Shown piece by piece: positions 46,277-58,100 of a DNA stretch of 64,000 nt. A model generated the notes under the pieces. It was not told the DNA's origin and did no database searches. It saw only the letters and a program-made list of their open reading frames with translations. The stretch lies in NCBI GenBank assembly GCA_036346225.1, contig JARFIW010001490.1:372001-436000 (forward strand), written 5' to 3'. Position 1 is the first letter of the stretch; every line of letters starts with the position of its first letter. The stretch is from Platerodrilus igneus. Taxonomy: Eukaryota > Arthropoda > Insecta > Coleoptera > Lycidae. A program made the translations under genes and the position numbers.

Positions 46277-49200
46277 GGTTCCTAGGCCGAGGCAAAGGCC
46301 CTGTTCTTTCTTTATCCTCGGATATCCCTTTTTCTGGTCTCGAGGACCAACATCAGTCGGTGTTAACCTATCTGTGCACTACTGTCCGGGGCGACCAACG
46401 CCCATACTTATCTGTACAAATCTTTGGTATTCCCTTTACTGGGCTGTTAGATTCAGAAGCCACTCGTACGATCATTGGTGGTCCTGGTTTGAACCTTCCC
46501 CTGCATAAATATTCTTCACTTTTCTGCAGTCTGGCCAACAATTCAAAATGTTACATCCTAGGTTTCGTCTCCCATCACATCACTCTCCCAGAGTCATGGT
46601 TGTCCTAGTTATTCCCGATGTTTCCCACCAACTTATACTCGTCATTGACTTCTGGCAGTCTATGCAGTGTGTACCTGGTCTTCTGGATGGTTAATGGACT
46701 TTTGCTCCTCCTTCCTCCTTGGCCATCACTACTTCCGCTTATACTCACCTTAATTCTGACCTTGGTCCCAAACAACAACTTCAACTCGACTCCCTAATCA
46801 CATCCTCCTTTTTCAAGCAACCTCTTGGTCACGGCTGTACTTCCTTAGTACAACACCAAATCCGCACGTCAGCCGAGCCCATCAAACAACGTTATTACCC
46901 TCTTTCGCCTCCGCTCCTTGAGGTTGTCCATTCGGAACTCGATGAAATGCTCCGCTTAGGGGTCGTAGAACTTTCTATTAGTCTATGTTCTAGCCCATTG
47001 TCCTAGTTAAGAAGAGACACGATTCCTATCGGTTCTGCATTGATTTTTGGAAGGTCAACCAAGTCACCCAAAAAGACGCACATTTCTACCATCCTTTACT
47101 GGCTCCGCGATGCTCGTTATCTCTCCTCGTTAGATATCCGTTCCGCCTATTGGCAAATCCCTTTGTCCCCCAAATCCAAACCCATCACTGCCTTCATCGT
47201 CCCTCATTGAGGTTTATTTCAATTCTGTCGAATGCTCTTTGGCCTCCATAATCCTCCTGCCACCTTCCAACGTCTTATCAATCAGGTCATCGGTTCTGAC
47301 CTAGAACCATTCTGCTTTGCCTACCTTGATGATATCATCATTGCCACTCCTTCATTCGAAAAACACCTCCAAATTCTTGACCTAGTCCTTTCTCGTCTCT
47401 TACATGCTGGCCTTACTCTTCGTCAAGACAAATGTTATTTCTGCCTTCCCAAGCTCCGTTATCTTGGTTACATCGTTAACCGGAATGGTTTCCTTGTTGA
47501 TCCCGATAAAGTTTCTGCAATCCTTATGATCTTTCCTCCTTCCATTGTTACCGCAGTCTGTCAACTGATTGGCATGGCAGTTGATACCGTCGATTTATCC
47601 CGAATTTTGCCACCCTCGTAGATCCGCTTTCTAACCTGACCCGCAAAAACACCCCTTTCTCTTGTCCCCCCGATTGCCAATCTGCCCACCTTTCCCTTAA
47701 ACAATATCTAATTTCTTCCTTCATCCTTTCCTGTCCTGACTTTACCTTACCTTTCACCATCCAAACTGAGGCCTCTCACTTCGGTTTGGGTGCCATCCTT
47801 AACCAAACCCAACCCGATGGCAAGAAGGTCGTAAGCTATATCAGTCGGTCACTCACCAAACCTGAGCGGAACTACTCAGTTACTGAGAAGGAGTGTCTGG
47901 CGGTGATGTGGGCGATTGAGAAGTTTCGTCCTTACGTCGAGGGTTCCCATTTTTCCGTTATCACTGATCGTCACTCTCCCCTTTGACTAAATAAACTCCA
48001 AAGTCCTTCCGGTCGCTTAGCCCGTTGGTGCCTCCGCTTCCAGCTGTATGACCTTGCCATTATTTACCGTAAGGGCAAAGATCATGCTGTTCCTGATGCC
48101 CTTTCTCGTTCTGTTCCGGTCCTTGAACCAATTTGTATTTCCATAGTCACCTCTCCCGAAGTTTCCTTCCTACTCCGGATCCTTGGTACAACGCCATGCT
48201 CCGAAAAGTTTCTAACGCCGTTACACGTTTGCCTTCCTGGTCCGTGGTGGACAATGTCTTTTTTCGTTGTCACAAAACTTATATCGCTGCCGATTCTCTG
48301 GACGATTAGAAGTTCGTCGTATTTTTTGAACAGCGTAAAAATCTGATATCCCTCTATCACGATCCTCCTACCTCCGGTCATTGTGGGGTGACCAAAACTG
48401 CTGCTTGTGTCCTTCAAAAATATTACTGGCCCTATCTCAGAGCTGACGTCGCTCGTTACATCCGACGTTTTCCGACTTGTGCTGCTCACAAAGTTGAACA
48501 GTTACTCTCTCCTGGTTTATTCGCTCCTAGGGCCAAACCATCATATCCCTGGCAAGTCCTTTTCTGCGACATAGTAGGTCTTCTTCCTTGTTCCACTCGT
48601 GGTTACTGTTATATTTTTGTGGTAACTGATTGTTTTACTAAATTTTCTCTTTTCTTTCCTTTACATACAGCCACTGCACAATCCGTCACTAAAGTCGTCG
48701 AAGATCAAGTTTTCCTTTTTTTGGTGTCCCGCAATACCTTATCACAGATAACGGTGTTCAATTCCGTAGCCATCAGCTTGCTTCTTGTGTGCCCATTATC
48801 ACTCCAAAATCCTTTTCACCGCCCTCTACCATCACCAAGCTAATCCTGTTGAACGTTTTAACCGTGTCCTAAAAACCTTGATTGCTTCCTATGTACGCGA
48901 CGACCAACGTCATTGGGATGTGACCCTCCCAAAAATTTCTTGTGCAATCCGCATCTCCTAACACCAAATCATAGGCTGCACTCCGTTTTTCGCTTTATTT
49001 GGCCGTGAACATATCCCTTCTGGCGATTATTTTAGACAGTTGTCCGAAATAAACAACATGTACGTTCTGGATCCCGAACCTCCTTCCCCAGATCCTGACC
49101 GTTTTAGAAATATCCGTTCTCACTTTCTCAAGAAACTTTCTGCCGGGTATAGGAAAATTCACAGCCGCTATAATCTCCGCCATCGTCCTGTCTCTTATCA

Positions 49201-49345
49201 ACTAGGCGATTCTGTTTGGCGCCGTAATTTCGTTCTGTCCGACGCTTCACGTCATGTTAACACCAAAGTTGCTCCTAGATTCATTGGTCCTGTTTCCATT
49301 TCTAAAGTTGTTTCTCCCTGGACCTACGAACTTACTGATCTTTAA
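46255..49345 (+). pseudogene. pol: pol of element D: protease, RT, RNase H, integrase, multiply broken
   Basis: Protease: GLLDSEATRTIIG, where the catalytic DSG is changed to DSE (46360-46608). RT: EPIKQRYYPLSP (near 46880), then FAYLDDIIIA within 47232-47621 and LRYLGYIVN. RNase H: TEKECLAVMWAI and ITDRHS (47786-47986). Integrase: zinc module region and AAHKVEQ within 48388-48843, and a C-terminal GPVSISKV piece (49040-49345). At least six stops or frameshifts lie between these pieces. The order and motifs fix the Ty3/gypsy assignment; it is dead. Confidence 0.88.
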
Positions 49346-49550
49346 AATTAAAGATCTGAAACCTGCCCATCCGGACGATCCTAATGCCCCCGATCTCGCT
49401 CTGTTTTCCTTCTGGCGGCGTAAACACCATAAGCCCAATACCTAGTCCTCGTGCCCCCGATTCTGATACCGACTTTGTTTGTTGACTTTTGGACTTACGA
49501 TTTCGTTTTCTTCCCTGTTTTGCGGGGTTTCCTTTTGTTTTTTTTCTTTT

Positions 49551-49634
49551 ACTCCGTGTGGGTCCAGGAATAGAATAGTCCCACGGTAAGACCTGCGTGT
49601 CGTAATAGGCGACTACAGCGGTTCAACACATACA
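49551..49634 (+). repeat. 80-bp module, copy 1 in element D
   Basis: It contains GTGTGGGTCCAGGAATAGAA and TGTCGTAATAGGCGACTACA. GTCG and CGAC pair around a 7-nt loop. Confidence 0.85.
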
Positions 49635-49746
49635 CCTACACACTTCATCCACACATACACACACTCCATAAACGCACACACTTCATACATCCACATATTT
49701 CTGTTTGGTTCTCTTTTCCTTTGCTCTTTTCTTGTTTTCCTTCTTA

Positions 49747-49829
49747 CACCCGTGTGGGTCCGGGAATAGAATAGCCCCATGGTACGACCTGCCTGTCGTA
49801 AGAGGCGACTACAGCAGTCCAACACATAC
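49747..49829 (+). repeat. 80-bp module, copy 2 in element D
   Basis: This is the best-preserved form: GTGTGGGTCCGGGAATAGAA, a TACGACCTGCCTGTCGTAAG block and AGGCGACTA. It precedes a CA array. Confidence 0.85.
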
Positions 49830-50726
49830 ACGCACGCACACTTTATACACGCATAACACCTCCACACACACTTCTCATACACCCACATTTACACACACAT
49901 ACACATACATGCACGCACGCACACGCACACACCTATTCATACATAACTACACTGGGATTCTGTTTTATTTCCTTTTATTCGATTCTGAGGGTTTTTTGTA
50001 TTTGCTGTTGGTGTTATTCTTTTTGGGTTTTTCTTTTTTTCTCTCGTTCCACTTTCTTTTCCCTATTCTTATCTGGTCTTCCTTGCTGTCGGTCCCTAGT
50101 CAGATTGTGTTTCGTCCATCCACTCCTGTGATAGGTGCTTTCTAGTCCGTCTTTCTTTCTTCGGAAGCCACGACTCAGTCGACTGTTGAACTAGTTAGTA
50201 TTTCTTTTCTTCGCCTTCGACTACCACAGTTGAGAGTACATTGTTTCTTTTACCAGCACTCCTTCTCTCTTCCTCTCGTTCTCCCTTGTTGTTCCTTTAC
50301 ATACTTGAGGCTAGACAATTTTGTCCTGTTTTGGTTACTGTTAGTTTACTTTTTAATTTCATTTCGTGCTTTTTGGTTTTCTGCAGGAAACCACTTCTTT
50401 TCTTGAGGTTGGAAAACTTTAATGTTTTTTTCTGCGATACATCCGTCCTTTGACGACTTTGCAGTGTCGATGCCGTTCCATCTTAGTCCTACTTGATTAC
50501 TTATTACCCATCTTCCCTTCCTTCCTTATTTTCTTTCCTCTTTTCTTCTTCTTTCTCCCTTTCTATTCTTGGCTCTTTGAGCCGGATTAAAGTTTTTTGT
50601 GTTCTGTTGGGTGGTTCTTGTTTTTGGTTTCGTTAGTTTCGTAACGAGTTTTCTTTTAGTTTTCAAGCAAATTTTTTTTTTCTTTTTTCTTTCCTTTTTC
50701 TCTTGGGTTTTTTGCTGGGGAGGATT

Positions 50727-51290
50727 TGTTACGTTTATTTTCAGCATTAAGTAATTACAGTAATTTTTAACTCAAATCCCGTCGGTGTTAAAAACGAAAA
50801 TTAATTCAGTAAATTAAAATAACCCTTTCATGTGTTAATTCATTTATCTGTTTGTATCAGTTCGATTTCTATTGTTAAATCCTTCCGCTAATTAATCATA
50901 AATACTCTTTCTGAGAATTCCTTAACGAAAAGTTTATGCTAAAATTAAATAGACGATAACTGGTTCTAAGTATCCGATAATTGGTTCGTATGTGTTTTCC
51001 ATTAAAAGCTTCGCTGAATTAAAACCGCGTATTATCCCAATAAACCGTGTTTTCCAAGTTTTACGTCTTAACAACAATATTACTTTGAGCTCTGATTCTT
51101 AGTTATACGAAATGAATATTTACTTTATTCTCGAATAGCAAGACGAAAACATCTATTCTGGTTTTCTCCGTGTCGTTCTCGCTATGAAAATTCGCGCACG
51201 CAATACGGTGTGGTAAGATTTAAGGTTTTTAAAAAACTGTACTTTTCGACGTTAATAAATTAATTTTTATTATGTAATTACTATAGCTCT
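50727..51290 (+). repeat. 3' LTR of element D (right end approximate)
   Basis: It starts TGTTACG after a purine-rich run. Its middle aligns with the element C LTRs on the opposite strand (the TTAAATAGAC and GTATCCG blocks, and the GTGTTTTCCA block). The right edge is set only by loss of similarity to C. Confidence 0.5.
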
Positions 51291-52350
51291 TTTGGGTGGC
51301 CCCTTAAAGCCACAATGAATGGTCGCCTCGGGTATTGATGGGAGGACCACCCCAAGGCGGGAACCACGCACACCTCTCCTATGCCCCGTTATTAGAGACG
51401 GCAACAACTCGAAGGTAAGTGTTTTCTTTACTACTTACGTTGAGGCCATATCGGGTTGGATTTTACTGTTTAAGCTCATGCATTTCCAAATTCAATTCGT
51501 CTATACGAAAACTATTGAACTATTTTGGGTATTTAATGCCATTATATTAAGGCATTACTATTTGTTTCAATTAAATAAAAAATGTACGACTGATTAATGT
51601 GAAAATGGCTTAAAGACTTGCTGACACATTTGAACCTGTTGTTGTTATTATATTTATAGACTTAGTTTTAGATTTACCATGCAGATTTAGAGCTGTTGGT
51701 TTTAGAGGGGTAATTTCGTTTCTCTTTTTTTGGTTGAAAAATAATCTAGGGTAGTAACCTAAAACCGGCAGCTCACCATGTAAAAAATGATTTGGTTCCT
51801 TTTGTATATTTTTTTGCTAAGTTTAGTGTGTAAGGGTTGAAATTTTGTTGCTTTTTGGGTACTACGGTTCCTTGTACATATTGTGTTTAATTATAGGTTT
51901 CTTTTTTTGGGTATGTTTTGTTTTGAGTATAAATGAGTGAGTGTATAACTTGTTCTATTTTTTTTCAGGCTTTCCTTTACTTGCTTATATGTATAATACC
52001 TCGCCCACTCGCCGACTGAGTCCGGTCATACTGTTTTGTTTTGGGTTTCTTAGGCTACGTCACTGCACGTAGCAAGCTATCTCTTTGATCTTGTTATCTA
52101 GTACTTGTTTATATTCCTCTTTTTCCTTACTATCATTAAGCTTACCTAGATCCCATCCCTCTCTTTTAACCTGTCTTATTAATATTTTTATAAAGCTTAA
52201 TTCTATTTGGATGTTGGCATCCTTACTGCTTCAAAAATTCAAATTATTATTATGACTAAAAACTGATTTAGCATAACTTGTGAAACCTTTGATGGTGATT
52301 TCCCATAAAATGTAAAACGAGACATTATCATTTAAGCATTTGCCACAGAA
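51291..52350. other. Unassigned sequence, possible short LINE tail
   Basis: No gene is supported. A GC-richer patch near 51300-51415 ends in a donor-like AAGGTAAGT. An ATTATTATTAT tail near 52245 could be the 3' end of a non-LTR element. Confidence 0.35.
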
Positions 52351-53157
52351 ATATTCCGGGACTATCTAGCATACACCAGCTTGCTTGGGTCACCTATGTC
52401 GTAAAAGATTATGCGTGTATAAACTGTGACTGCTATTGTTCTTCAGTTACGTCGCTAAACACACACCTAGCTTGATAAGGTGAGATAACTTTCCTTCCAA
52501 GTCACTGCCCTCAAGCAGACACTAAGTTAGCTTAATTGGGCATGTGTGTCTAGCAATTTAGAAGTAGTGAATTGCGTCCGTCCTGATTATGACACATAAA
52601 TTGACGAAACGTCTACTTCATTATTATACAATATGACACAGTGCAAGCTTGCCGCAACATTATCTGAAATTTATAAAACCCTTTTGATATAAGTAAGGAA
52701 ATAAGCCTAACCCAATTTGTATTTTTAGACCCCTTCGAACGTTGTACTTGGAAATGTGTTCGAAAGCTCTTAAAACCCCGACATTTTAAATTTGCTACAT
52801 CCTTATTTCTGCAAAACATTTTACTGGCATCATTTTAATAACGTAATGTAGTTCTCACTCCTGCTTATTTTTTCCACTCAAAACTAATTACACGCCTGCT
52901 ACTTCTTATCTTGCTAAATGTGCGAAAGACTGTAGGAAGTGTAAAAATGATATCGAGTAGTAAGTAAAAGAAGTCTCTCGTACCAAAGCATATTTATTGA
53001 CTAAAAACTCGCTCTTTCACCTGTAAGCGTGAAAAAACCGTATTGCAGATTCTACTCTTCTTGGTAAATAATGCTCAGGAAACGACATTAGGTTGTTCTC
53101 AACATTTAGAGGGCCTTTTGTTACGTATGACATGTGCACCTGTCGCACATAAACCCC
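52351..53157 (+). repeat. Third copy of the 40.33-41.11 kb segment
   Basis: It aligns with 40326-41126 and 56955-57750. It ends abruptly at AAACCCC, where the copy of 32603-33135 begins. Confidence 0.9.
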
Positions 53158-53697
53158 TTAAAAGACCTTTGAATGAAAAACATGTTAGGTGCAGTTTCTG
53201 CATTAGAATATTTTTGTTCCTTTTAAATAAAATTTTCACATTCCCTGCATTATTCACAATCATTTGAATATTTATTAACGATTTTGACTAACTTTTCAGT
53301 TTAAACAGTTGTTATTCAATTACTTCAAATTAATTTAAAACACTTCAATCCATTCTATTTTGTTATGGCATTAAATGTGTGGGGTTTCTGTTGTCAACAA
53401 CGTTCACTTTTATTAATATTACAATAAGTTTATGTATGCGTTTCATCAAGGTTATTTTCAATCGCGAATTCTAATCCATTAAAATGTCTGGTTTGCTTAT
53501 ATCTACACCTTACTTAATGTAAATTATTAATTGGTTTATGTTACGTTTCTATAGTTTCAATGCGGGAAGTTATGCAAACAATCCTACGTGTCCTTCATAA
53601 TTTCTACAAGGTTGCTTGTATATATTTCTGATCTCGTATTTAGACACGTTGAGGTATATTCGTTGTAGTTAGAACGTGAACTGGATTTCCCGTTGTT
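53157..53697 (+). repeat. Copy of 32603-33135
   Basis: It begins TTAAAAGACCTTTG and ends at GGATTTCCCGTTG, after which errantivirus integrase sequence starts. Both edges are sharp. Confidence 0.9.
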
Positions 53698-54170
53698 TGT
53701 CGCATAATTCGCATTGGTTAATAAAATCCGTGGTTAACTCTTTCATATCTTTAAAGTAATACCTCCTTATAAGTTGCTTTAGGGTTTCGTTGACTCCACA
53801 ATGAATAGTTTTGCCTTGGTGTTGATTTCTAATCACGTTATTTATTTTGTTTGGGTCATCTAAAGTTATTAATTTTCTTGTACATCTGATATTTTCAGGG
53901 CCCGGGTTATTAAATAATCTAATGTATAGTTCTGAGAATCTCTTGTATAAATGTTCGGTGATGAAGTAAAAGTAAAAATGTTTTACTCTCTGAGGTATAT
54001 TCTTTTAAAATTTTAATTATTTGCTTTTCGTTATCGTCGTTAGTTATTTGAATTTGATATATTTTCTTATTATCAATTTTTTTGTGTTTTGTCTGATGTT
54101 ACTAGATGAAGTGCCCATAGGAGTTGGTTTGTAATAACTATTGGGGTTGTTATTGTTTTTTGTCATCGGC
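53698..54170 (-). pseudogene. pol: Errantivirus pol remnant (RNase H-integrase linker and integrase zinc module), ERV-3
   Basis: The minus strand reads NPGPENIRCTRKLITLDD, then HQGKTIHCGVNETLKQLI and TTDFINQCELC. This is an integrase HHCC zinc module followed by truncation. An upstream ITNDDNEKQIIKILKEY piece in another frame resembles the linker. The catalytic core is absent because the element ends at 53697. Confidence 0.7.
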
Positions 54171-55010
54171 GTGTTTTTGTTGGGGTTTATACCAAATGTT
54201 TGCCTTGGCTGGTTTACTTTTTGGTTAAACCTTGGTGTAAATGCGAACTGTAATGTTTGAATTAAATGTTGGTCTCGGAAATTGTATAAATTGGTTGTTG
54301 AAATTTTTGTTATTAAAGTTCGACCGGTTATTTTGTGGTTGATTCACTCGCGCGTTAAATGGTGTATATTTTGGTTGTGTGGGTATTTGTCTCGCGACTT
54401 GTATGGTTTTCATCGGTGAGCAGCTTTTATTTGAGCTAGGGTTATATAGTCTGTTTCGGTAATACATAACGTTTTCTTCCTCTATAATCATGCTCATTGC
54501 CTCCTCTAGATTTTGGGGATGTTGGAATCTTATTTTGTCTGATAACCGTTCAGGTAATGCGTTTATGTATTTGTCTAGTGCTATTTCGTCGTACATTTTT
54601 GTTTTCAATAAACGGATATTTTGGTCGCGTTTTTCGATTTTTAGTTTCGTTAAGATCAAACTCTTAACATCTTGGCACGTCATACCGAATTGGTTGGGTT
54701 CCATTCGAAGGTTTATTAAATTCGCGGACCAGATATTTGATGTTTCTTTGGTCGCTGAAATACCCTATAAGTAGTCGTTTGAAGTCTTCCCATCGCTGAA
54801 GATCATCGCGACTTGCAATTAATGTTAAAACACTTCCTGTTAGTAATAGTGAGAATTAGGCGTAAAAGCATGACATTACGGTCAATGTCGCCTGCTGTAT
54901 AAAAAGATTTTAAGAATGTTTCGCAAACAGTTATGAAAACACGTAGTATTGTTTAATTTTCGTCGAATACGGGGATTGATTCGAAATACAACCGCATATT
55001 CTCCACGTTC
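54170..55010 (-). pseudogene. gag: Errantivirus gag remnant, ERV-3
   Basis: The best piece is 159 residues (54225-54704): KMYDEIALDKYINALPERLS, then a LEEAMSMIIEEEN helix, then an Asn/Gln/Pro-rich tail. This fits the capsid end and the low-complexity C-terminus of errantivirus Gag. An N-terminal piece follows upstream in other frames with stops. Gag would coat the element RNA; this copy is broken. Confidence 0.7.
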
Positions 55011-55139
55011 CGTGTTTTTAATATAAATTAATGCTATAATTACTTTTTATCAAGTTTGTATTGTGATTAACTTAAGTTGGTATACAATTATTTAAAGAAT
55101 CACGCATATGCAAATACAAAGTGCTATAATTATATTAAG

Positions 55140-58100
55140 GAATTTGCGCTTGGTAATTGTCTTGTCAAATACTGTCGCATTGAGTTGTATATTTTTAACT
55201 TTACAGAGGTTACAGATTGTGGCGAGTTGAGTTTCTATTTTCTAAATGGTTTCTCGTAATAACTGTGCTAAATTATACGTTTTTGTTAAGATTTGTGTTG
55301 ATTAATCAAGTGTTGCAATAAAAAATGCGCGAAATGCTTCTTTACAATTATACACCTCCGTTTTTTTGAAAATGTCTGTTTATATAGTTTTAGGTTTTCC
55401 GAATGATTTTTATTTCAGTGATGAGTAATTCGTTTTGGTACAATAAAGTGCATAAACGTTTATAATTGTACACTTTCGTTAATTTGCTGTGCTAAAAGTA
55501 TTTAACTATAGAGCTTTATAAGAATGTGATGAGTATCGAATCGTTTCAGTAATAATTGTTGTTATAGAAGAATTGCGTTCTATATTTATTTACCAAAGTT
55601 ACAAACTTGCTGAATAAATGTTTTTATTTATCGTGATAGATTGTAATAGTTGTGCTTATAAATGCGTCTTTATAATTCCTTAGTTAAAATAGGTTTTATG
55701 ATATGAGTAAGTTCTTTCAGAATTCGTAGAGTAATAAACTGCGATAATAAAAATTGTACATAAAAAATTCTTACCAGCTAATATCAATAATTTGAAAAAG
55801 AATATGGTTAGGATAAATGAACTTACATAATTTTCATTACAAATTTTATCAGTTTTTCTTCTTTGGGCTTGGTTGATTTTCTACTTTGTCCAAGTTTGTT
55901 TTTTTGGGCTTGGTTGATTTTGTACTTTGTCCAAATTTTGTTCTTCCAGATTAAGAATTGATATTCTAGGCCACCAGTTCTTTGAATTTTGATTTCCTAG
56001 AAAACAGAAACTACAACTGGAAATTTAATTTACAAGTACTGTAACAAAAATATTCTAAGTTGCAATTACTATTAAATGAACTAAATTAGGGCGAGTAGCC
56101 TGTACTACCAAAAATGCTAAAGTTGTGAACATCAAGACTGACTGACTATTTTGGGCTATTCAGGGTATTTATGTTGTACCTGCCCCTCACATTACTTGTG
56201 GGAAATGCAGAGTACATGTTTGCTTATTTTTTTATTCATGTATACAATACAAAATAACAATCTTAATTCTAGTAATTGCGGTTTTATAACCTACTGTGAG
56301 CTGCACCTGCAGTGTCACGTTGCGTCTGGAATACAATGTATTTACATCCGTGCTCATGTTTTCTGTTTGACTTCTATTAACTTTTTATTATCTATCCTTG
56401 AATTATACAATATTGGAAGTTAACTTAAGATTTAATAATTTTATTTGTCTATACATAGATGTGATTTGGGGCATATGTAACTCACGGAATAACAAATAAT
56501 TCAGTTTTGTTTAAACGTTTTTAATTTAAAACCACCTTTAAGAAAACGTTTTATTATTTTTTTGATCTATTATCATAAAATTTAACAGTTAAATTTCTGT
56601 GTCATAATATTTTAGTGTAAGAGAACGACAAACTTTAAAGTATTTGAAGTATCGTATCTTATTTCTTTGCTTTTGGAAGCCATTACTTTGAACATTCGTC
56701 ATAAGTATTGAAAATGGCATTAGAATTTGCTGTTAATGTTACAGAATTCTTACTTTATATACAATGGGTCGGAGAGTCTAAAGGAAATTTTTTTTAAAAA
56801 ACGTTTGTAATTAATTGAAGCATTAATGAAGAATCGTATATGTCGTTTATTGATGATGTCCGCAAATGTCACAATTCGGAAGATTGACCTACTTCTGAAA
56901 TTTTTAATTAAGAAAAGGGGTATAAACGGCACCTATTCTGATACACTTTACATTATAAATATTACGGGACTATCTATCATACACCAGCTTACCTGGGTCA
57001 CTTACGTCGTAAAAGATTATGCGTGTATAAACTGTGACTTAGCTATTGTTCTTCAGTTACGCCGCTAAACGCACACCTTGCTTGATAAGGTGAGGATCTG
57101 CTCGTCCAGAAGTAACTCTCCTTCCAAGTCACTGACACCAATTTAGCTTAATTTGGAATGTGTGTCTCGCTATATAGAAGTAGTGAATTGCATTAAAGTG
57201 ACGAAACGTCTACTTCATTATTATACAATATGATAGAGTTCAAGCTCGCCGAAAAAATTTTATCAAATTTATAAAACCTTTTTGATATGTCAGGAAATAA
57301 GCCTAACCCGATTTGTATTTTTAGACCGCTTCGAACGTTGTACTTGGAAATGTGTTTGAAAGCTCTTAAAACCCAAACCCAGATATTTTCCTTATTTCTG
57401 TAAGACATTTTACTGGCATCATTTTAATATTGTAATGTAGTTCTCACTCCTGCTTATTTTTTCCACTTAAAACTAATTACACGCCTGCTGCTTCTTATCT
57501 TACTAAATGTGCGATAAACTGTAGGAAGTGTAAAAATTATATCGAGTAGCAAGCAAAAAAAGTCTCTCGTACCAAAACATATTTATTGACTAAAAACTCG
57601 CTCTTTCACCTCTAAACGTGAAAAACCGTATCGCAGATTCTACTCCTCTTGGTAAATAATGCTTAGGAAACGATATTAGGTTATTCTCTACATTTAGAGA
57701 GCCTTTTGTTACGTATGACATGTTGCACCTGTCGCAAATAAACCCCTACACAATGTAGTTAACATGTATCTCACGCGTAAGCTGTCCTTGTATAGTTCGT
57801 TCCACTTCAGCTCGTAACGGAGTTGTGGTATTACTTTTATCCTGTAATCCCTCGCATTTACAGCTTTCAATCTACGTGGTCTTTTATCTAAGAACTAAAC
57901 GTCAAAGGAGTTTAATGTATCCCAACGGAATAGCTCTTGGTAGCGACTTTTCCCTTTCTTGTGAGATCTCTGAGGTTTTGTAGTTGCTTGAATACGAGCG
58001 TGACGGAAGCCTTTTAAAGTGCTAAGAATCATCGTATTTAGTCTCTAGTAACGATTTAACAGCTTTATAAATGTTGGTTTACTGTATTGCGGAATATAGT

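Larger units (their letters stand above)
49346..50726 (+). other. Element D 3' non-coding region
   Basis: A T/C-rich strand with CA-rich microsatellite (49620-49940) and two 80-bp modules, mirrored in element C. Open frames here come from base bias. No env motif was found. Confidence 0.65.
45850..51290 (+). mobile_element. Element D: 5'-truncated Ty3/gypsy retrotransposon, decayed, C-rich strand
   Basis: The order is a gag tail with zinc knuckles, then protease, RT, RNase H and integrase pieces to 49345, a T/C-rich 3' region with CA arrays and two 80-bp modules, a polypurine-like GCTGGGGAGGA, and an LTR starting TGTTACG at 50727. Stops and frameshifts are frequent. Codons are C/T-rich, unlike the A-rich codons of A and B, so this is another family. 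The LTR resembles those of element C in the middle. Confidence 0.85.
53698..56482 (-). mobile_element. ERV-3: errantivirus relic with 5' LTR, gag and an integrase scrap
   Basis: On the minus strand the order is a partial LTR (56482-56001), a 5' untranslated region like ERV-2, a gag remnant, then integrase sequence. Protease, RT and RNase H are missing. The LTR lacks its last 65-70 bp and the primer site. The 3' half is cut at 53697. Its 5' flank is the same as that of ERV-2, so the two descend from one insertion. Confidence 0.8.

Noticed and set aside
51300..51420. GC-richer patch with a donor-like AAGGTAAGT after the D LTR, as a possible primer site or first exon
   Set aside because: No tRNA-complementary TGG.. 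site and no coding continuation could be found.
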